This document shows, piece by piece, positions 35,475 through 44,222 of a stretch of 64,000 nucleotides of DNA. A model generated the notes under the pieces. That model searched no databases, had not been told where the DNA came from, and was given only the letters and a program-made list of their open reading frames with translations. Position numbers and translations under genes: made by a program. The stretch is from Sulfuritalea sp. GTDB taxonomy: Bacteria > Pseudomonadota > Gammaproteobacteria > Burkholderiales > Rhodocyclaceae. Within the stretch, counting starts at the first letter, position 1. Every line of letters starts with the position of its first letter. The stretch is taken from positions 123,562 through 187,561 of the forward strand of contig JAOTRV010000007.1 of assembly GCA_030247575.1 (NCBI GenBank). The letters run 5' to 3'.

Positions 35475-36268
35475 AAGTCGGTTCCGGGAAGAATCATCGC
35501 CGTGTCGCCAGCGTCTACTCCCAGTTGCCAGACCGGATCATAATCGACCCCGGCGAAATACAGGCCGCACGCCGAGAAAGTCGGCGCAGCGCGCGCACGG
35601 TCGCGGCCTTCCAGGATTTCGCCGACCCACTCCGGCGGACGGGCGCCCTTGCCCGCATACACCAGCGTGCCGACCAGATTGCGCACCATGTGGTGCAGAA
35701 ACGCGCTGGCTTCGAAGTCGAACACCAGCAGGTCGCCGTGGCGCGTCACGTCGGCACGGCGCAGGGTCTTGACCGGAGACCTGGCCTGGCACTCGGCGGA
35801 ACGGAAGGCGGAGAAATCATGTTCGCCCAGGAGCAGGTCCGCCGCCGCCGCCATGACATGCGCGTCGAGCGGGCGATGAAACCAGCCGACGCGCCGAGCC
35901 ATCAGCCCCGGTCGCTCCGCCCGATTGAGAAGCAGGTAGCGGTAGCGTCTGCCGCGTGCGGAAAAACGCGCGTGAAACTCGCTGGCGACCGGTTGCGCCC
36001 AGCGCACCGCCACGCTGGCCGGCAAATGGGCATTGACGCCGCGCACCCAAGCGGTGTCGGGACGCACCGCGTCGGTATCGAAATGCACCACCTGCGCCAG
36101 TGCGTGCACTCCGGCGTCGGTGCGGCCGGCGCACACCACGCGCGTCGGTGCGTCGGCGACCATGGACAGCGCCGCCTCCAGCGCGTCTTGCACCGCACCG
36201 CCACCCGCTTGGGACTGCCAGCCGCAGAAGTCCGAACCGTCGTATTCGAGTCCGAGGGCGATTCTCAT
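35471..36268 (-). CDS. truA: tRNA pseudouridine(38-40) synthase TruA
   Basis: Isomerises U38-U40 in the tRNA anticodon arm. 265 residues. The catalytic Asp lies in CAGRTDAGVHA near residue 53, with the later motifs YRYLLLNR, FHHMVRNLVG and GVDYDP. I place the start at 36268, where ATG overlaps the upstream stop (ATGA); an in-frame ATG three codons earlier is possible. The last 15 or so residues ([17 protein letters not shown]) are partly encoded by a copy of the short dispersed repeat and look added to the normal C-terminus. Confidence 0.95.
   Translation of the reverse strand: MRIALGLEYDGSDFCGWQSQAGGGAVQDALEAALSMVADAPTRVVCAGRTDAGVHALAQVVHFDTDAVRPDTAWVRGVNAHLPASVAVRWAQPVASEFHARFSARGRRYRYLLLNRAERPGLMARRVGWFHRPLDAHVMAAAADLLLGEHDFSAFRSAECQARSPVKTLRRADVTRHGDLLVFDFEASAFLHHMVRNLVGTLVYAGKGARPPEWVGEILEGRDRARAAPTFSACGLYFAGVDYDPVWQLGVDAGDTAMILPGTDL
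35496..35524 (-). repeat. Short dispersed repeat, copy 4 (3' end of truA)
   Basis: Minus strand reads CTGGGAGTAGACGCTGGCGA followed by CACGGCGAT. It is translated in TruA as [10 protein letters not shown], nearly identical to [10 protein letters not shown] encoded by copy 5 in the unrelated M48 protease. Confidence 0.75.
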
Positions 36269-36843
36269 GCCAACCATGTGCCGAGAAGCAAAGCGCCCGC
36301 AAGGGCGCCGAGACCGACGTCTGTCAACCCGATCGCCGATGCCGGAAGGGTCAGCGTGCCGACCGCGGGCGCCGCTTCACCGGTCTCGCTAATGCGCGAC
36401 GCCTCGACCTCGTTCAAAGTCAGCGCCAGACGCACGGCTATCCGGTCACGGGAGATTTTCAGGAAGCCCAGCGGCGCGAGCAGCGAACGAATGCCGGCGA
36501 CGAGCTCGGGAGCCGACAAGGTCTTCAGGATCAAGGCGACGATGGAAAGCGCGACAAGCAGGCGCGCCATGTTGTCGACGGCAAGCAGCAAGCCCTCCTG
36601 TGTCGCACCGGGAATGAATGGCACCGGCGTCCCGGGCGTCGCCCAGCCGAACATCGCCAGCATGGTCAACAACAGCCAGCGGCTGCGTCGCACAAGCAGG
36701 CGCATATGGACTGCCGCCGCGAACGACGCCGCCAGGGCGAGTCCCAGAGCGCCAAGGCCGAGGACGGTTCCGTCGCGGGAAGAGACTGCCAGGAGGGCCG
36801 CCAGCCCGAGCAGAATGAGGCTGGCGGGATGCGGACGATGCAC
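36265..36843 (-). CDS. CbiQ/EcfT-like membrane protein (orphan)
   Basis: A 192-residue membrane protein with about four hydrophobic segments in the first 110 residues. A C-terminal amphipathic part (APELVAGIRSLLAPLGFLKI, then LALTLNEVEA) resembles the coupling region of energy-coupling-factor transmembrane subunits. No ECF ATPase or substrate-binding component is nearby. The GTG at 36843 is chosen because a GGGAGA lies about 10 bases upstream; another GTG seven codons earlier has none. It lies between fimV (46 bases) and truA (4-base overlap), so it is co-transcribed with truA. Transport function is inferred only. Confidence 0.6.
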   Translation of the reverse strand: MHRPHPASLILLGLAALLAVSSRDGTVLGLGALGLALAASFAAAVHMRLLVRRSRWLLLTMLAMFGWATPGTPVPFIPGATQEGLLLAVDNMARLLVALSIVALILKTLSAPELVAGIRSLLAPLGFLKISRDRIAVRLALTLNEVEASRISETGEAAPAVGTLTLPASAIGLTDVGLGALAGALLLGTWLA

Positions 36844-36889
36844 TGGGAAAGCGTCTCCCGGCACGCCGGCGCCGGGAGAATGGGAGCGA

Positions 36890-39643
36890 TCAGCCGAGGC
36901 TGTCAAGTTTGGCGCGAGCTGCTTTCTGCTGCGCCGGACTGCCTTCGGCCACTGCTTCCTTGTACAGTTCGCGGGCACCGTCCTTGTCGCCCATTTCCTC
37001 ATAGGCGGCCGCCAGTTCGAGCTTGGTAGCCACTTCGGGGTTGTCGGGCTTGGCGTCGGCAGAGACCGGCGTGTCCAGTTCGAGGCTGATGGCACCGAGA
37101 TCCAGCGGTGCCGCTGCCGCGGTGGCCGCCGCAGGCACCTCGATGGACATTTCGGGCAGGGGCGCCGGGGCCTCGGGCGTCCCGAGATCGAAGTCGAAGT
37201 CGATGCTGTTCGCATCGGACGGCGCGGCAGCGGGGGCTGCCGGCGCTTCCGGTGTTGCAGCCGGCTTCTCCGCGGCGATCGGGAAATCAAGCGCAGGAGG
37301 TTCGGAGGACTTGCCCGGCAGGTCGAACTCGATGTCGAGGCTCGGTTCCTTCGCCGCAGCGGCCGGTGCACCGGCTTCAGCAGACGGCTTGGTCTCCGGC
37401 GCACCCAGATCGAGGTCGAAATCCAGGGCGGGCTCGGGCGCAGCCGCCGTCGCCGCGGCTGCGGGCGCCGCGGTCGCGGTGGTGCCGATATCCAGATCGA
37501 AGTCGAGGGCGACAGGCTCGGCGGCGGCGGGAACCGCTGCCGGTGCCGCCGGCTCTTCGGCGACCGGCGCCGCGACGTTGAGAACCGTCGTGGCATCCAT
37601 CTCCGGGGCGGCGGCAGGAGCGGCCGCCGGTTCCTCGGGAACTGCGGCGGCATAGAGGAAGTAGCCGGGATCGAGCGCCGCTCCCATCGCAGCCGCCTTT
37701 TCCCAGGTCGGACCCGTACCGCCAGTCAGGACGTGCAGCTCCTTCGCGATCGATTCGAACTGCGAAACATTCTTGCGCGCGGCATAGATGTCGAGCAGCT
37801 TGGTGTAGATGGCCTCGCGTTGCGGATCTGTCTTGAGGGCCTCCAGAAGAATCTCTTCCGCCTGGGCATCACGGCCGAAAGCAAGGAAGGTATCCGCTTC
37901 GACGACCGGATCAACTGCCTCCTGATGCGCCGCCATGCCCAAGGCAGTGGAACTGAACTGGCTGGCTTCCTGCTCGCTCGGGGGAGGCGCGAGGCTGGTC
38001 GTGCTGAACACCGAGTGCGCCGAAAGATCCGTATCGGCAATGGCCGCATTCGCTTCGGCCGCAGCGGCGCGCTTTTTGCGGAACGCCGAAATCCCGAGCC
38101 AGCCGAACAGAAGCGCCAGCACGGCACCGCCACCGAACACCAGCGGGCCGTTTTCCTCCATGAAGTCCGGCTCGGGCGGCGGGGGCGGCGGAACCGCTTT
38201 CTTCTTCGGCGCAGGAGGCTTGGGGGCCTCGGCCGGCTTCGCTGCTTCCGGAGCTTTCGCGGCAGCGCCCGCATCGGCAGGCTTTGCCGCTTCGGCAGGA
38301 GCCGGAGCGGGTGCGGCTGCGGGCTTGGCGGCTTCCGCGGGTTTGGCCGGCTCGGCGGGCTTCGCCGGTTCCGCAGGCTTCACCGCGGGGGCTGGGGCCG
38401 GCACCTCCGGCTTCCTGGCTTCCGCCGGAGCAGGCTTCGTCGCCTGCGCCTGCTTCTGCAGATCGCTGCCGGATTGACTCTTCAATTCGGCAAGCTTCTT
38501 CAAGTCGGTGAGATTCTTTTCGAGTTCGGCGATGCGACTGCTGGCTTCCTTGAGCGCCCGGTCGCGCGACACCAGATCCTCCTCGAGCGCCGCAATACGG
38601 CCCTGCAACGGCCTGCCCTTGGCGTCCTTCGCCGCTTCGGTGCGGGAAACCTCGAGCTTGTCCCTGCCGGTCACCACCGGCGCCTTGTCTTCCACTTTGG
38701 GCGCAATCTTGCCGCTCACGGCTTGCTTCGCCGCCTGATCCCTGGCCGGCTCGGCTGCTGCAGCGGCCGCCAGACGCTTGCGATAGGCATTGAAATCGGC
38801 CGACTGGGCGATGATCTCCTTGCGCGCCTCGCCGGCCGAGACCTGGCTCGCCGTCTCGGCGTCGGGGATCGAAAGGATCTTGCCGGCCTTGAGGCGGTTC
38901 ATGTTGCCGGCATCGAACGCCTCCCTGTTGGTGCGGAACAGCGAAACCAGCATCTGGTCCAGGCTGACGCCCTCCGGCTTGGTCTGTGCCGCGATCTTGC
39001 CCAGCGTATCGCCGAAAACTACGGTGCGTGAACCGGCGGCGGCAGCCTTCTCAGCCAGTTGCCTTGTTTCGGGGGGACGGCTCTCGACCACCGGACGGGT
39101 TTCCGCAGGCATGACGGCCGCAGGTTTTTCCGCCGGCCCGGCGGTCGCGGGCTCGGCCCTGACCTCGGGTGCCGAAATCGGCGCCGGAGCCGCTTTCGCG
39201 GCCAAGTCGGGTGGATCGAGCAGGAAAGTGTACTCGCGAACCAGGCGTCCCGAAGCCCAACTCAATTCCACCAATACATCAATGAACGGCTCGTTCAGCG
39301 GCCGATCCGTGGTGAGCTCAAGATAGCGGCGACCACCGCGCTCCTTGACTTCACGGGAAAAACGCAGGCTGGCCAAGACCGCCGGATATTCGATTCCCGC
39401 TTGGCGGAACGCATCGGCGCCGGCAACCCTGGCGGCCAGCGAACCAACCTCCTCGCGGCTGGCGGTAACTTCAAGCTCGGCCCGGAGCGGCTGGCCCAAG
39501 GCCGAGAGCACCGTGATCTTGCCCAATCCGGCAGCATTGGCCGCGAAAGGCAAGACAGCAATCGCCGCCGCTATGACGGTGGCCTTGAGACGATTTCGCT
39601 TGTCAGTATTGGGCACTGTGACTCCCGACGGGCTTTTAATCAT
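36890..39643 (-). CDS. fimV: FimV/HubP-type polar and pilus assembly protein
   Basis: Large inner-membrane protein that organises type IV pili and polar functions. 917 residues. The signal peptide ends near AANAAGLGK (about 37). The FimV N-terminal domain follows (GKITVLSALGQPLRAELEV), then a LysM-like peptidoglycan-binding motif around GDTLGKIAAQTKPEG. A coiled coil with DLVSRDRALKEASSRIAELE and a long Ala/Pro/Lys stretch lead to a membrane segment near LVFGGGAVLALLFGWLGI. The acidic cytoplasmic part ends in the conserved TPR-like tail DNPEVATKLELAAAYEEMGD. The upstream gap contains inverted-repeat element A copy 2 and a palindrome. Confidence 0.94.
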   Translation of the reverse strand: MIKSPSGVTVPNTDKRNRLKATVIAAAIAVLPFAANAAGLGKITVLSALGQPLRAELEVTASREEVGSLAARVAGADAFRQAGIEYPAVLASLRFSREVKERGGRRYLELTTDRPLNEPFIDVLVELSWASGRLVREYTFLLDPPDLAAKAAPAPISAPEVRAEPATAGPAEKPAAVMPAETRPVVESRPPETRQLAEKAAAAGSRTVVFGDTLGKIAAQTKPEGVSLDQMLVSLFRTNREAFDAGNMNRLKAGKILSIPDAETASQVSAGEARKEIIAQSADFNAYRKRLAAAAAAEPARDQAAKQAVSGKIAPKVEDKAPVVTGRDKLEVSRTEAAKDAKGRPLQGRIAALEEDLVSRDRALKEASSRIAELEKNLTDLKKLAELKSQSGSDLQKQAQATKPAPAEARKPEVPAPAPAVKPAEPAKPAEPAKPAEAAKPAAAPAPAPAEAAKPADAGAAAKAPEAAKPAEAPKPPAPKKKAVPPPPPPEPDFMEENGPLVFGGGAVLALLFGWLGISAFRKKRAAAAEANAAIADTDLSAHSVFSTTSLAPPPSEQEASQFSSTALGMAAHQEAVDPVVEADTFLAFGRDAQAEEILLEALKTDPQREAIYTKLLDIYAARKNVSQFESIAKELHVLTGGTGPTWEKAAAMGAALDPGYFLYAAAVPEEPAAAPAAAPEMDATTVLNVAAPVAEEPAAPAAVPAAAEPVALDFDLDIGTTATAAPAAAATAAAPEPALDFDLDLGAPETKPSAEAGAPAAAAKEPSLDIEFDLPGKSSEPPALDFPIAAEKPAATPEAPAAPAAAPSDANSIDFDFDLGTPEAPAPLPEMSIEVPAAATAAAAPLDLGAISLELDTPVSADAKPDNPEVATKLELAAAYEEMGDKDGARELYKEAVAEGSPAQQKAARAKLDSLG

Positions 39644-39656
39644 GTTAGCAAAAAGA

Positions 39657-39754
39657 AGTTTCAGTGGAGGCTAACGCCGGCTGTATGTCCCCACGAGTAA
39701 TGGGGACAATATCCCCTCCGGATCACGGCGTTAAGCTCAGCGGCCGTAACTAAA
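39657..39754 (-). repeat. Inverted-repeat element A, copy 2 (upstream of fimV)
   Basis: Read on the plus strand: AGTTTCAG, GGCTAACGCC (39669-39678), an inner hairpin TGTCCCC...GGGGACA (39686-39708), GGCGTTAAGC (39727-39736) and the tail CAGCGGCCGTAACTAAA (39738-39754). The ends and tail match copy 1 at 22024. It begins 14 bases upstream of the fimV start in the reverse direction. Confidence 0.75.
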
Positions 39755-39756
39755 AT

Positions 39757-39770
39757 AACATCATGATGTT
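39757..39770. promoter_or_regulatory. 14-bp perfect palindrome AACATCATGATGTT upstream of fimV
   Basis: Perfect dyad immediately next to inverted-repeat element A copy 2, in the 181-base gap between the asd stop and the fimV start. It could be an operator for fimV or the last stem of an asd terminator. There is no T-run on the asd side, so an operator is slightly favoured. Low certainty. Confidence 0.4.
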
Positions 39771-39824
39771 AGCGATGCAAGCTCAACCTTCCCATCACAT
39801 TCAGGTTGCATCCGCCGCGCAGCT

Positions 39825-40934
39825 TCAATGCAACAGGATGCGCAACATGCGCCGCAAGGGCTCCGCAGCCCCCCAAAGCAGCTGGTCGCCGACGGTGAAC
39901 GCCGACAGATACTGCGGTCCCATGCTGAGTTTGCGCAGGCGCCCGACGGGAACGCCCAAGGTGCCCGTCACCGCCGTCGGCGTCAGTTCCTTCAGCGTGA
40001 TCTCGCGCTGGTTCGGCACCACCTTGACCCAGTCGTTGTGCGCCGCCAGGATGCCGTTGATCTCGTCCAGCGGCACATCCTTGGTCAACTTGATGGTCAG
40101 CGCCTGGGAATGGCAGCGCATCGCGCCGATGCGCACGCACAGACCATCCACCGGGATCGGCGCTGCATTGCGGCCGAGGATCTTGTTGGTTTCGGCCTGC
40201 CCCTTCCACTCCTCGCGGCTCTGTCCGTTGCCGAGGTCCTTGTCGATCCATGGAATCAGCGAACCGGCCAGAGGCACACCGAAATTCGCCGTCGGAAAGC
40301 CCTCGTCACGCAATATGCCTGCCACCTCGCGATCGATGTCGAGAATCGCCGAAGCCGGGTCGTCGAGCAGGTTCTTCACCACGCGATGGGTCTCGCCCAT
40401 CTGCGCCAGCAGTTCGCGCATGTTCTGCGCGCCTGCGCCCGACGCCGCCTGATAGGTCATCGAGGTCATCCACTCGACCAGGCCCGCCTTGAACAGGCCG
40501 CCCAGGGCCATCAGCATCAGGCTAACGGTGCAATTGCCGCCGATCCAGTTGCGGCCGCCCTGCGCCAGGCTGTCCTTGATCACGTCGAGATTAACCGGAT
40601 CGAGAATGATTACCGTGTCGTCCTTCATGCGCAGGCTCGACGCTGCGTCGATCCAATGCCCCTTCCAACCGGCCGCGCGCAGCTTGGGGAAGACTTCCGT
40701 GGTGTAGTCGCCGCCCTGGCAGCTGATGATGATGTCAAGCGCCTTCAGTTCGTCGATGTTCTTCGCGTCCTTGAGCGGCGGCGCCCCCTTGGCGAACTCG
40801 GGCGCCTTGCCGCCGGGGTTCGAGGTGGTGAAAAACACCGGCTCGATATGGGCGAAGTCATCCTCCTCCCGCATGCGCTGCATCAGGACCGACCCCACCA
40901 TCCCACGCCAACCAACCAGACCTACACGCTTCAT
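39825..40934 (-). CDS. asd: Aspartate-semialdehyde dehydrogenase
   Basis: Reduces aspartyl phosphate to the semialdehyde, the branch point for Lys, Thr, Met and diaminopimelate. 369 residues of the gram-negative form. The NADP loop [15 protein letters not shown] is at about 7-21, the catalytic Cys lies in GGNCTVSLM near 134, and [11 protein letters not shown] follows. The start at 40934 has a GAGAG 7 bases upstream. It lies between leuB and fimV, as is standard in betaproteobacteria. Confidence 0.97.
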   Translation of the reverse strand: MKRVGLVGWRGMVGSVLMQRMREEDDFAHIEPVFFTTSNPGGKAPEFAKGAPPLKDAKNIDELKALDIIISCQGGDYTTEVFPKLRAAGWKGHWIDAASSLRMKDDTVIILDPVNLDVIKDSLAQGGRNWIGGNCTVSLMLMALGGLFKAGLVEWMTSMTYQAASGAGAQNMRELLAQMGETHRVVKNLLDDPASAILDIDREVAGILRDEGFPTANFGVPLAGSLIPWIDKDLGNGQSREEWKGQAETNKILGRNAAPIPVDGLCVRIGAMRCHSQALTIKLTKDVPLDEINGILAAHNDWVKVVPNQREITLKELTPTAVTGTLGVPVGRLRKLSMGPQYLSAFTVGDQLLWGAAEPLRRMLRILLH

Positions 40935-40954
40935 GATCAATCTCTCGTTTCGAT

Positions 40955-42007
40955 TTACAGTGCCGCAAGTACTGCGTCACCCATTTCCCGGGTTCCAACC
41001 TTCGTCATGCCGGGTTCGTAAATGTCGCCAGTGCGGAAGCCCTGTGCAAGGACTTTCTTCACGGCGCCCTCAATTCGCCCGGCGGCAGCCTCGTCGGCAA
41101 AAGTGTAGCGCAGCATCATGGCGGCAGAAAGGATGGTCGCCAGCGGATTGGCCACACCCTTGCCCGCGATGTCCGGTGCTGAGCCGTGCGAAGGCTCGTA
41201 CAGGCCCTTGTTGTTGGCGTCCAGCGAAGCCGAGGGCAGCATGCCGATCGAACCGGTCAGCATCGAGGCCTCGTCCGACAGGATGTCGCCGAACATGTTG
41301 CCGGTGACCATGACGTCGAACTGCTTGGGGTTCTTCACCAGCTGCATCGCAGCGTTGTCCACCAGCATGTGCGACAGCTCCACGTCCGGATGCTCGCGGC
41401 CGGTCTCGATGGCAACGTCGCGCCACAACTGGGTGCATTCCAGCACGTTCATCTTGTCCACCGAACAGACCTTGCGATTGCGCTTGCGTGCCGCCTCGAA
41501 GGCAACGCGCAGGATGCGCCGGATCTCGCTCTCGGTGTAATGCATGGTGTTGAAGCCGAAGCGTTCGCCGTTGCGCGTCTCGATGCCGCGCGGCTGGCCG
41601 AAATAGATGTCGCCGGTCAGTTCGCGCACGATCAGGATATCCAGCCCGGCCACCACTTCCGGCTTGAGCGTGGAGGCGTTGGCCAGTTCGGGATAAAGGA
41701 TCGCCGGCCGCAGGTTGGCGAACAGTCCGAGCTGCTTGCGAATGCCCAGGAGGCCGCGCTCCGGTCGCTGCTCGCGCGGGTTGTTGTCCCATTGCGGGCC
41801 GCCGACGGCTCCAAGCAGCACGGCGTCCGCCGCCTGCGCGAGCTTCTGCGTCGCGTCGGGATAGGGGCTGCCGGTGGCATCCACCGCGCAGCCTCCGAGC
41901 ATGGCCTCTTCCATCTCGATCCCCAGATCGAGCGCCTTGAGGACGCGAACGGCCTCCGCTATGATTTCCGGCCCGATGCCATCGCCGGGCAGAACGCAAA
42001 TCTTCAT
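40955..42007 (-). CDS. leuB: 3-isopropylmalate dehydrogenase
   Basis: Third enzyme of leucine synthesis: oxidative decarboxylation with NAD. 350 residues. It has [10 protein letters not shown] at the start, the substrate-binding [13 protein letters not shown] and the metal- and NAD-binding signature [14 protein letters not shown], then [18 protein letters not shown]. It starts 10 bases after the leuD stop. Confidence 0.97.
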   Translation of the reverse strand: MKICVLPGDGIGPEIIAEAVRVLKALDLGIEMEEAMLGGCAVDATGSPYPDATQKLAQAADAVLLGAVGGPQWDNNPREQRPERGLLGIRKQLGLFANLRPAILYPELANASTLKPEVVAGLDILIVRELTGDIYFGQPRGIETRNGERFGFNTMHYTESEIRRILRVAFEAARKRNRKVCSVDKMNVLECTQLWRDVAIETGREHPDVELSHMLVDNAAMQLVKNPKQFDVMVTGNMFGDILSDEASMLTGSIGMLPSASLDANNKGLYEPSHGSAPDIAGKGVANPLATILSAAMMLRYTFADEAAAGRIEGAVKKVLAQGFRTGDIYEPGMTKVGTREMGDAVLAAL

Positions 42008-42017
42008 TGAAAATCCT

Positions 42018-42656
42018 CTATGCAAATAGCCAGGGCTGTTCGGCGCGACGACGGGTCTCGAACTCGCGGATCTTGTCGGCGTGACGCAAAGTGAGGCCGA
42101 TGTCGTCCCAGCCGTTGAGCAGGCATTCCTTGCGGAAGGCATCGATCTCGAACGGGATTGCATGGCCGTCGGGACGCACCACCCTTTGCGCAGGCAGATC
42201 GATGCTCAGGCGAAAGCCGGGCGAATGCTCGGTCAGGCCGAACAGCGCATCCATCTCGGCCTTCGGCAGCACGATGGGCAGCAGTCCGTTCTTGAAGCAG
42301 TTGTTGAAAAAGATGTCGGCGAAAGACTCGCCGACGATGGCGCGAAAGCCGAAATCGTGCAGCGCCCACGGCGCATGTTCGCGCGACGAGCCGCATCCGA
42401 AGTTGCTGCGCGCAAGCAGAATCGAGGCGCCTTGGTAGCGCTCCTGATTGAGCACGAAATTTGGATTCTTCATCCGCTTCGTACAATCCTGGCCCGGCTC
42501 GCCGTGATCCATGTAGCGCCACTCGTCGAACGCATTCGGGCCGAAGCCGGAGCGCTTGATCGACTTGAGAAACTGCTTGGGAATGATGGCGTCGGTATCG
42601 ACATTGGCGCGATCGAGCGGCGCCACGAGGCCATCGAGCTTGATGAATTTTTCCAT
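42018..42656 (-). CDS. leuD: 3-isopropylmalate dehydratase small subunit
   Basis: Swivel subunit of the isopropylmalate isomerase. 212 residues. Signature motifs are [16 protein letters not shown] and [15 protein letters not shown]. The ATG overlaps the stop of the entericidin gene by 1 base, so the pair is coupled. Confidence 0.97.
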   Translation of the reverse strand: MEKFIKLDGLVAPLDRANVDTDAIIPKQFLKSIKRSGFGPNAFDEWRYMDHGEPGQDCTKRMKNPNFVLNQERYQGASILLARSNFGCGSSREHAPWALHDFGFRAIVGESFADIFFNNCFKNGLLPIVLPKAEMDALFGLTEHSPGFRLSIDLPAQRVVRPDGHAIPFEIDAFRKECLLNGWDDIGLTLRHADKIREFETRRRAEQPWLFA

Positions 42657-42775
42657 TACTTGGTCGATTTCTCGATGGCTTCGCCACCCTTCTTGATGTC
42701 CTTGCCGATACCTTGCACGGTATTGCAGGCGGACAGGACGAGCATCAGGGCGCAAGCAACAAGAATGCGGGACAT
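42656..42775 (-). CDS. Entericidin A/B family small lipoprotein
   Basis: A 39-residue lipoprotein. The signal [17 protein letters not shown] ends in the lipobox LSAC (Cys17), followed by [22 protein letters not shown] as in entericidins. Entericidins were described as a small envelope toxin/antidote pair in E. coli; only one gene is present here. Its location between leuC and leuD is a known betaproteobacterial habit. Its function there is unknown. Confidence 0.88.
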   Translation of the reverse strand: MSRILVACALMLVLSACNTVQGIGKDIKKGGEAIEKSTK

Positions 42776-42785
42776 AATCTTCTCC

Positions 42786-44192
42786 TCAGAGTAATTCACG
42801 AACATCGGCAAAACGGCCGGCAATCGCCGCGGCCGCCGCCATTGCAGGGCTGACAAGGTGCGTTCTGCCTCCCGCGCCCTGCCGTCCCTCGAAGTTTCGA
42901 TTCGAGGTCGAAGCGCAACGTTCGCCGGGACCGAGTCGATCATCGTTCATCGCCAGACACATGGAACAGCCCGGCTGCCGCCACTCGAAACCGGCGGCGA
43001 CGAATATCTTGTCCAGCCCCTCCGCTTCGGCCTGTTCCTTGATCAGGCCGGAGCCCGGCACCACCAGCGCCAGCTTAACGTTGGCCGCGATCTTGCGTCC
43101 CCTGACCACCGCCGCCGCGGCACGCAAGTCCTCGATGCGGGAATTGGTGCAGGAACCGATGAACACCTTGTCGATCGGGATCTGGTCGATCCGCATGCGC
43201 GGCGTCAGACCCATGTATTGCAGCGCACGAGCCACGCCTTCGCTCTTGATCGGGTCCTTGAAATCCTCCGGCGCCGGCACCGTGCCGTCGATTCCCGTCA
43301 CCATTTCCGGCGACGTGCCCCAGGTCACCTGCGGCACTATCTGGCGGGCATCCAGCTCGACCACCTTGTCGAACGTCGCGTCCGCGTCCGATACCAGCGT
43401 GCGCCAGTAGGCCACGGCCTTGTCCCAGTCGCTGCCGCGGGGGGCAAAGCCGCGGCCCTTGAGATAGGCGATGGTGGTCTCGTCCGCGGCGACAAAGCCG
43501 ACCCGGGCGCCGGCCTCGATGGCCATGTTGCATACCGTCATGCGGCCTTCCATCGACAGGGCGCGGATTGCCGAACCGCCGAATTCGATCGCGTAGCCGT
43601 TGCCGCCCGCCGTGCCGATGCGGCCGATCAGGGCCAGCACGATGTCTTTCGCCGTCACGCCAGCGCCGACTTTGCCCTCGACCTTGACCAGCATGGTCCT
43701 GGATTTCTTCTGCAGCAGGCATTGCGTCGCCAGCACATGTTCGACTTCCGAGGTGCCGATGCCGTGAGCGAGGCAGGCAAAGGCGCCGTGCGTCGAGGTA
43801 TGCGAATCGCCGCAGACCACTGTCATGCCCGGCAGCGTGGCGCCGTTTTCCGGGCCGACGACATGCACGATGCCCTGACGGCGGTCCTTGAAGGGGAAAT
43901 AGGCCAAGGCACCCGTTTCGCGGATATTGGCGTCGAGGGTTTCCACCTGCTGGCGCGAGATCGGGTCGGTGATGCCCTGCTCCCAGTGCGAAGTCGGCGT
44001 ATTGTGGTCGGCCGTGGCAACGATGGACGATACCCGCCAGGGCTTGCGATTCGCCAGCTTCAGGCCTTCGAAGGCCTGCGGACTGGTGACTTCGTGGACC
44101 AGGTGACGATCGATGTAAAGCAGCGCCGTGCCGTCCTCTTCGACATGGACGACATGGCTGTCCCAGAGTTTCTCGTAGAGCGTTTTCGACAT
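42786..44192 (-). CDS. leuC: 3-isopropylmalate dehydratase large subunit
   Basis: Aconitase-family Fe-S subunit that isomerises isopropylmalate. 468 residues. The three cluster cysteines appear in [12 protein letters not shown] and [33 protein letters not shown] and the late [13 protein letters not shown] are diagnostic. It follows the MFS gene by 30 bases. A GATAAT lies in that gap without a good -35, so I do not call a promoter. Confidence 0.97.
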   Translation of the reverse strand: MSKTLYEKLWDSHVVHVEEDGTALLYIDRHLVHEVTSPQAFEGLKLANRKPWRVSSIVATADHNTPTSHWEQGITDPISRQQVETLDANIRETGALAYFPFKDRRQGIVHVVGPENGATLPGMTVVCGDSHTSTHGAFACLAHGIGTSEVEHVLATQCLLQKKSRTMLVKVEGKVGAGVTAKDIVLALIGRIGTAGGNGYAIEFGGSAIRALSMEGRMTVCNMAIEAGARVGFVAADETTIAYLKGRGFAPRGSDWDKAVAYWRTLVSDADATFDKVVELDARQIVPQVTWGTSPEMVTGIDGTVPAPEDFKDPIKSEGVARALQYMGLTPRMRIDQIPIDKVFIGSCTNSRIEDLRAAAAVVRGRKIAANVKLALVVPGSGLIKEQAEAEGLDKIFVAAGFEWRQPGCSMCLAMNDDRLGPGERCASTSNRNFEGRQGAGGRTHLVSPAMAAAAAIAGRFADVRELL

Positions 44193-44222
44193 GATTTCTG
44201 CAGCGTTGGGGTGAATTGCGAA

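Noticed and set aside
35525-39031. A plus-strand open frame of about 1168 codons opposite truA and fimV
   Set aside because: It is antisense to clear truA and fimV coding sequence, has Arg/Gly-rich low-complexity translation and no motif. Long antisense frames are expected at this GC content.
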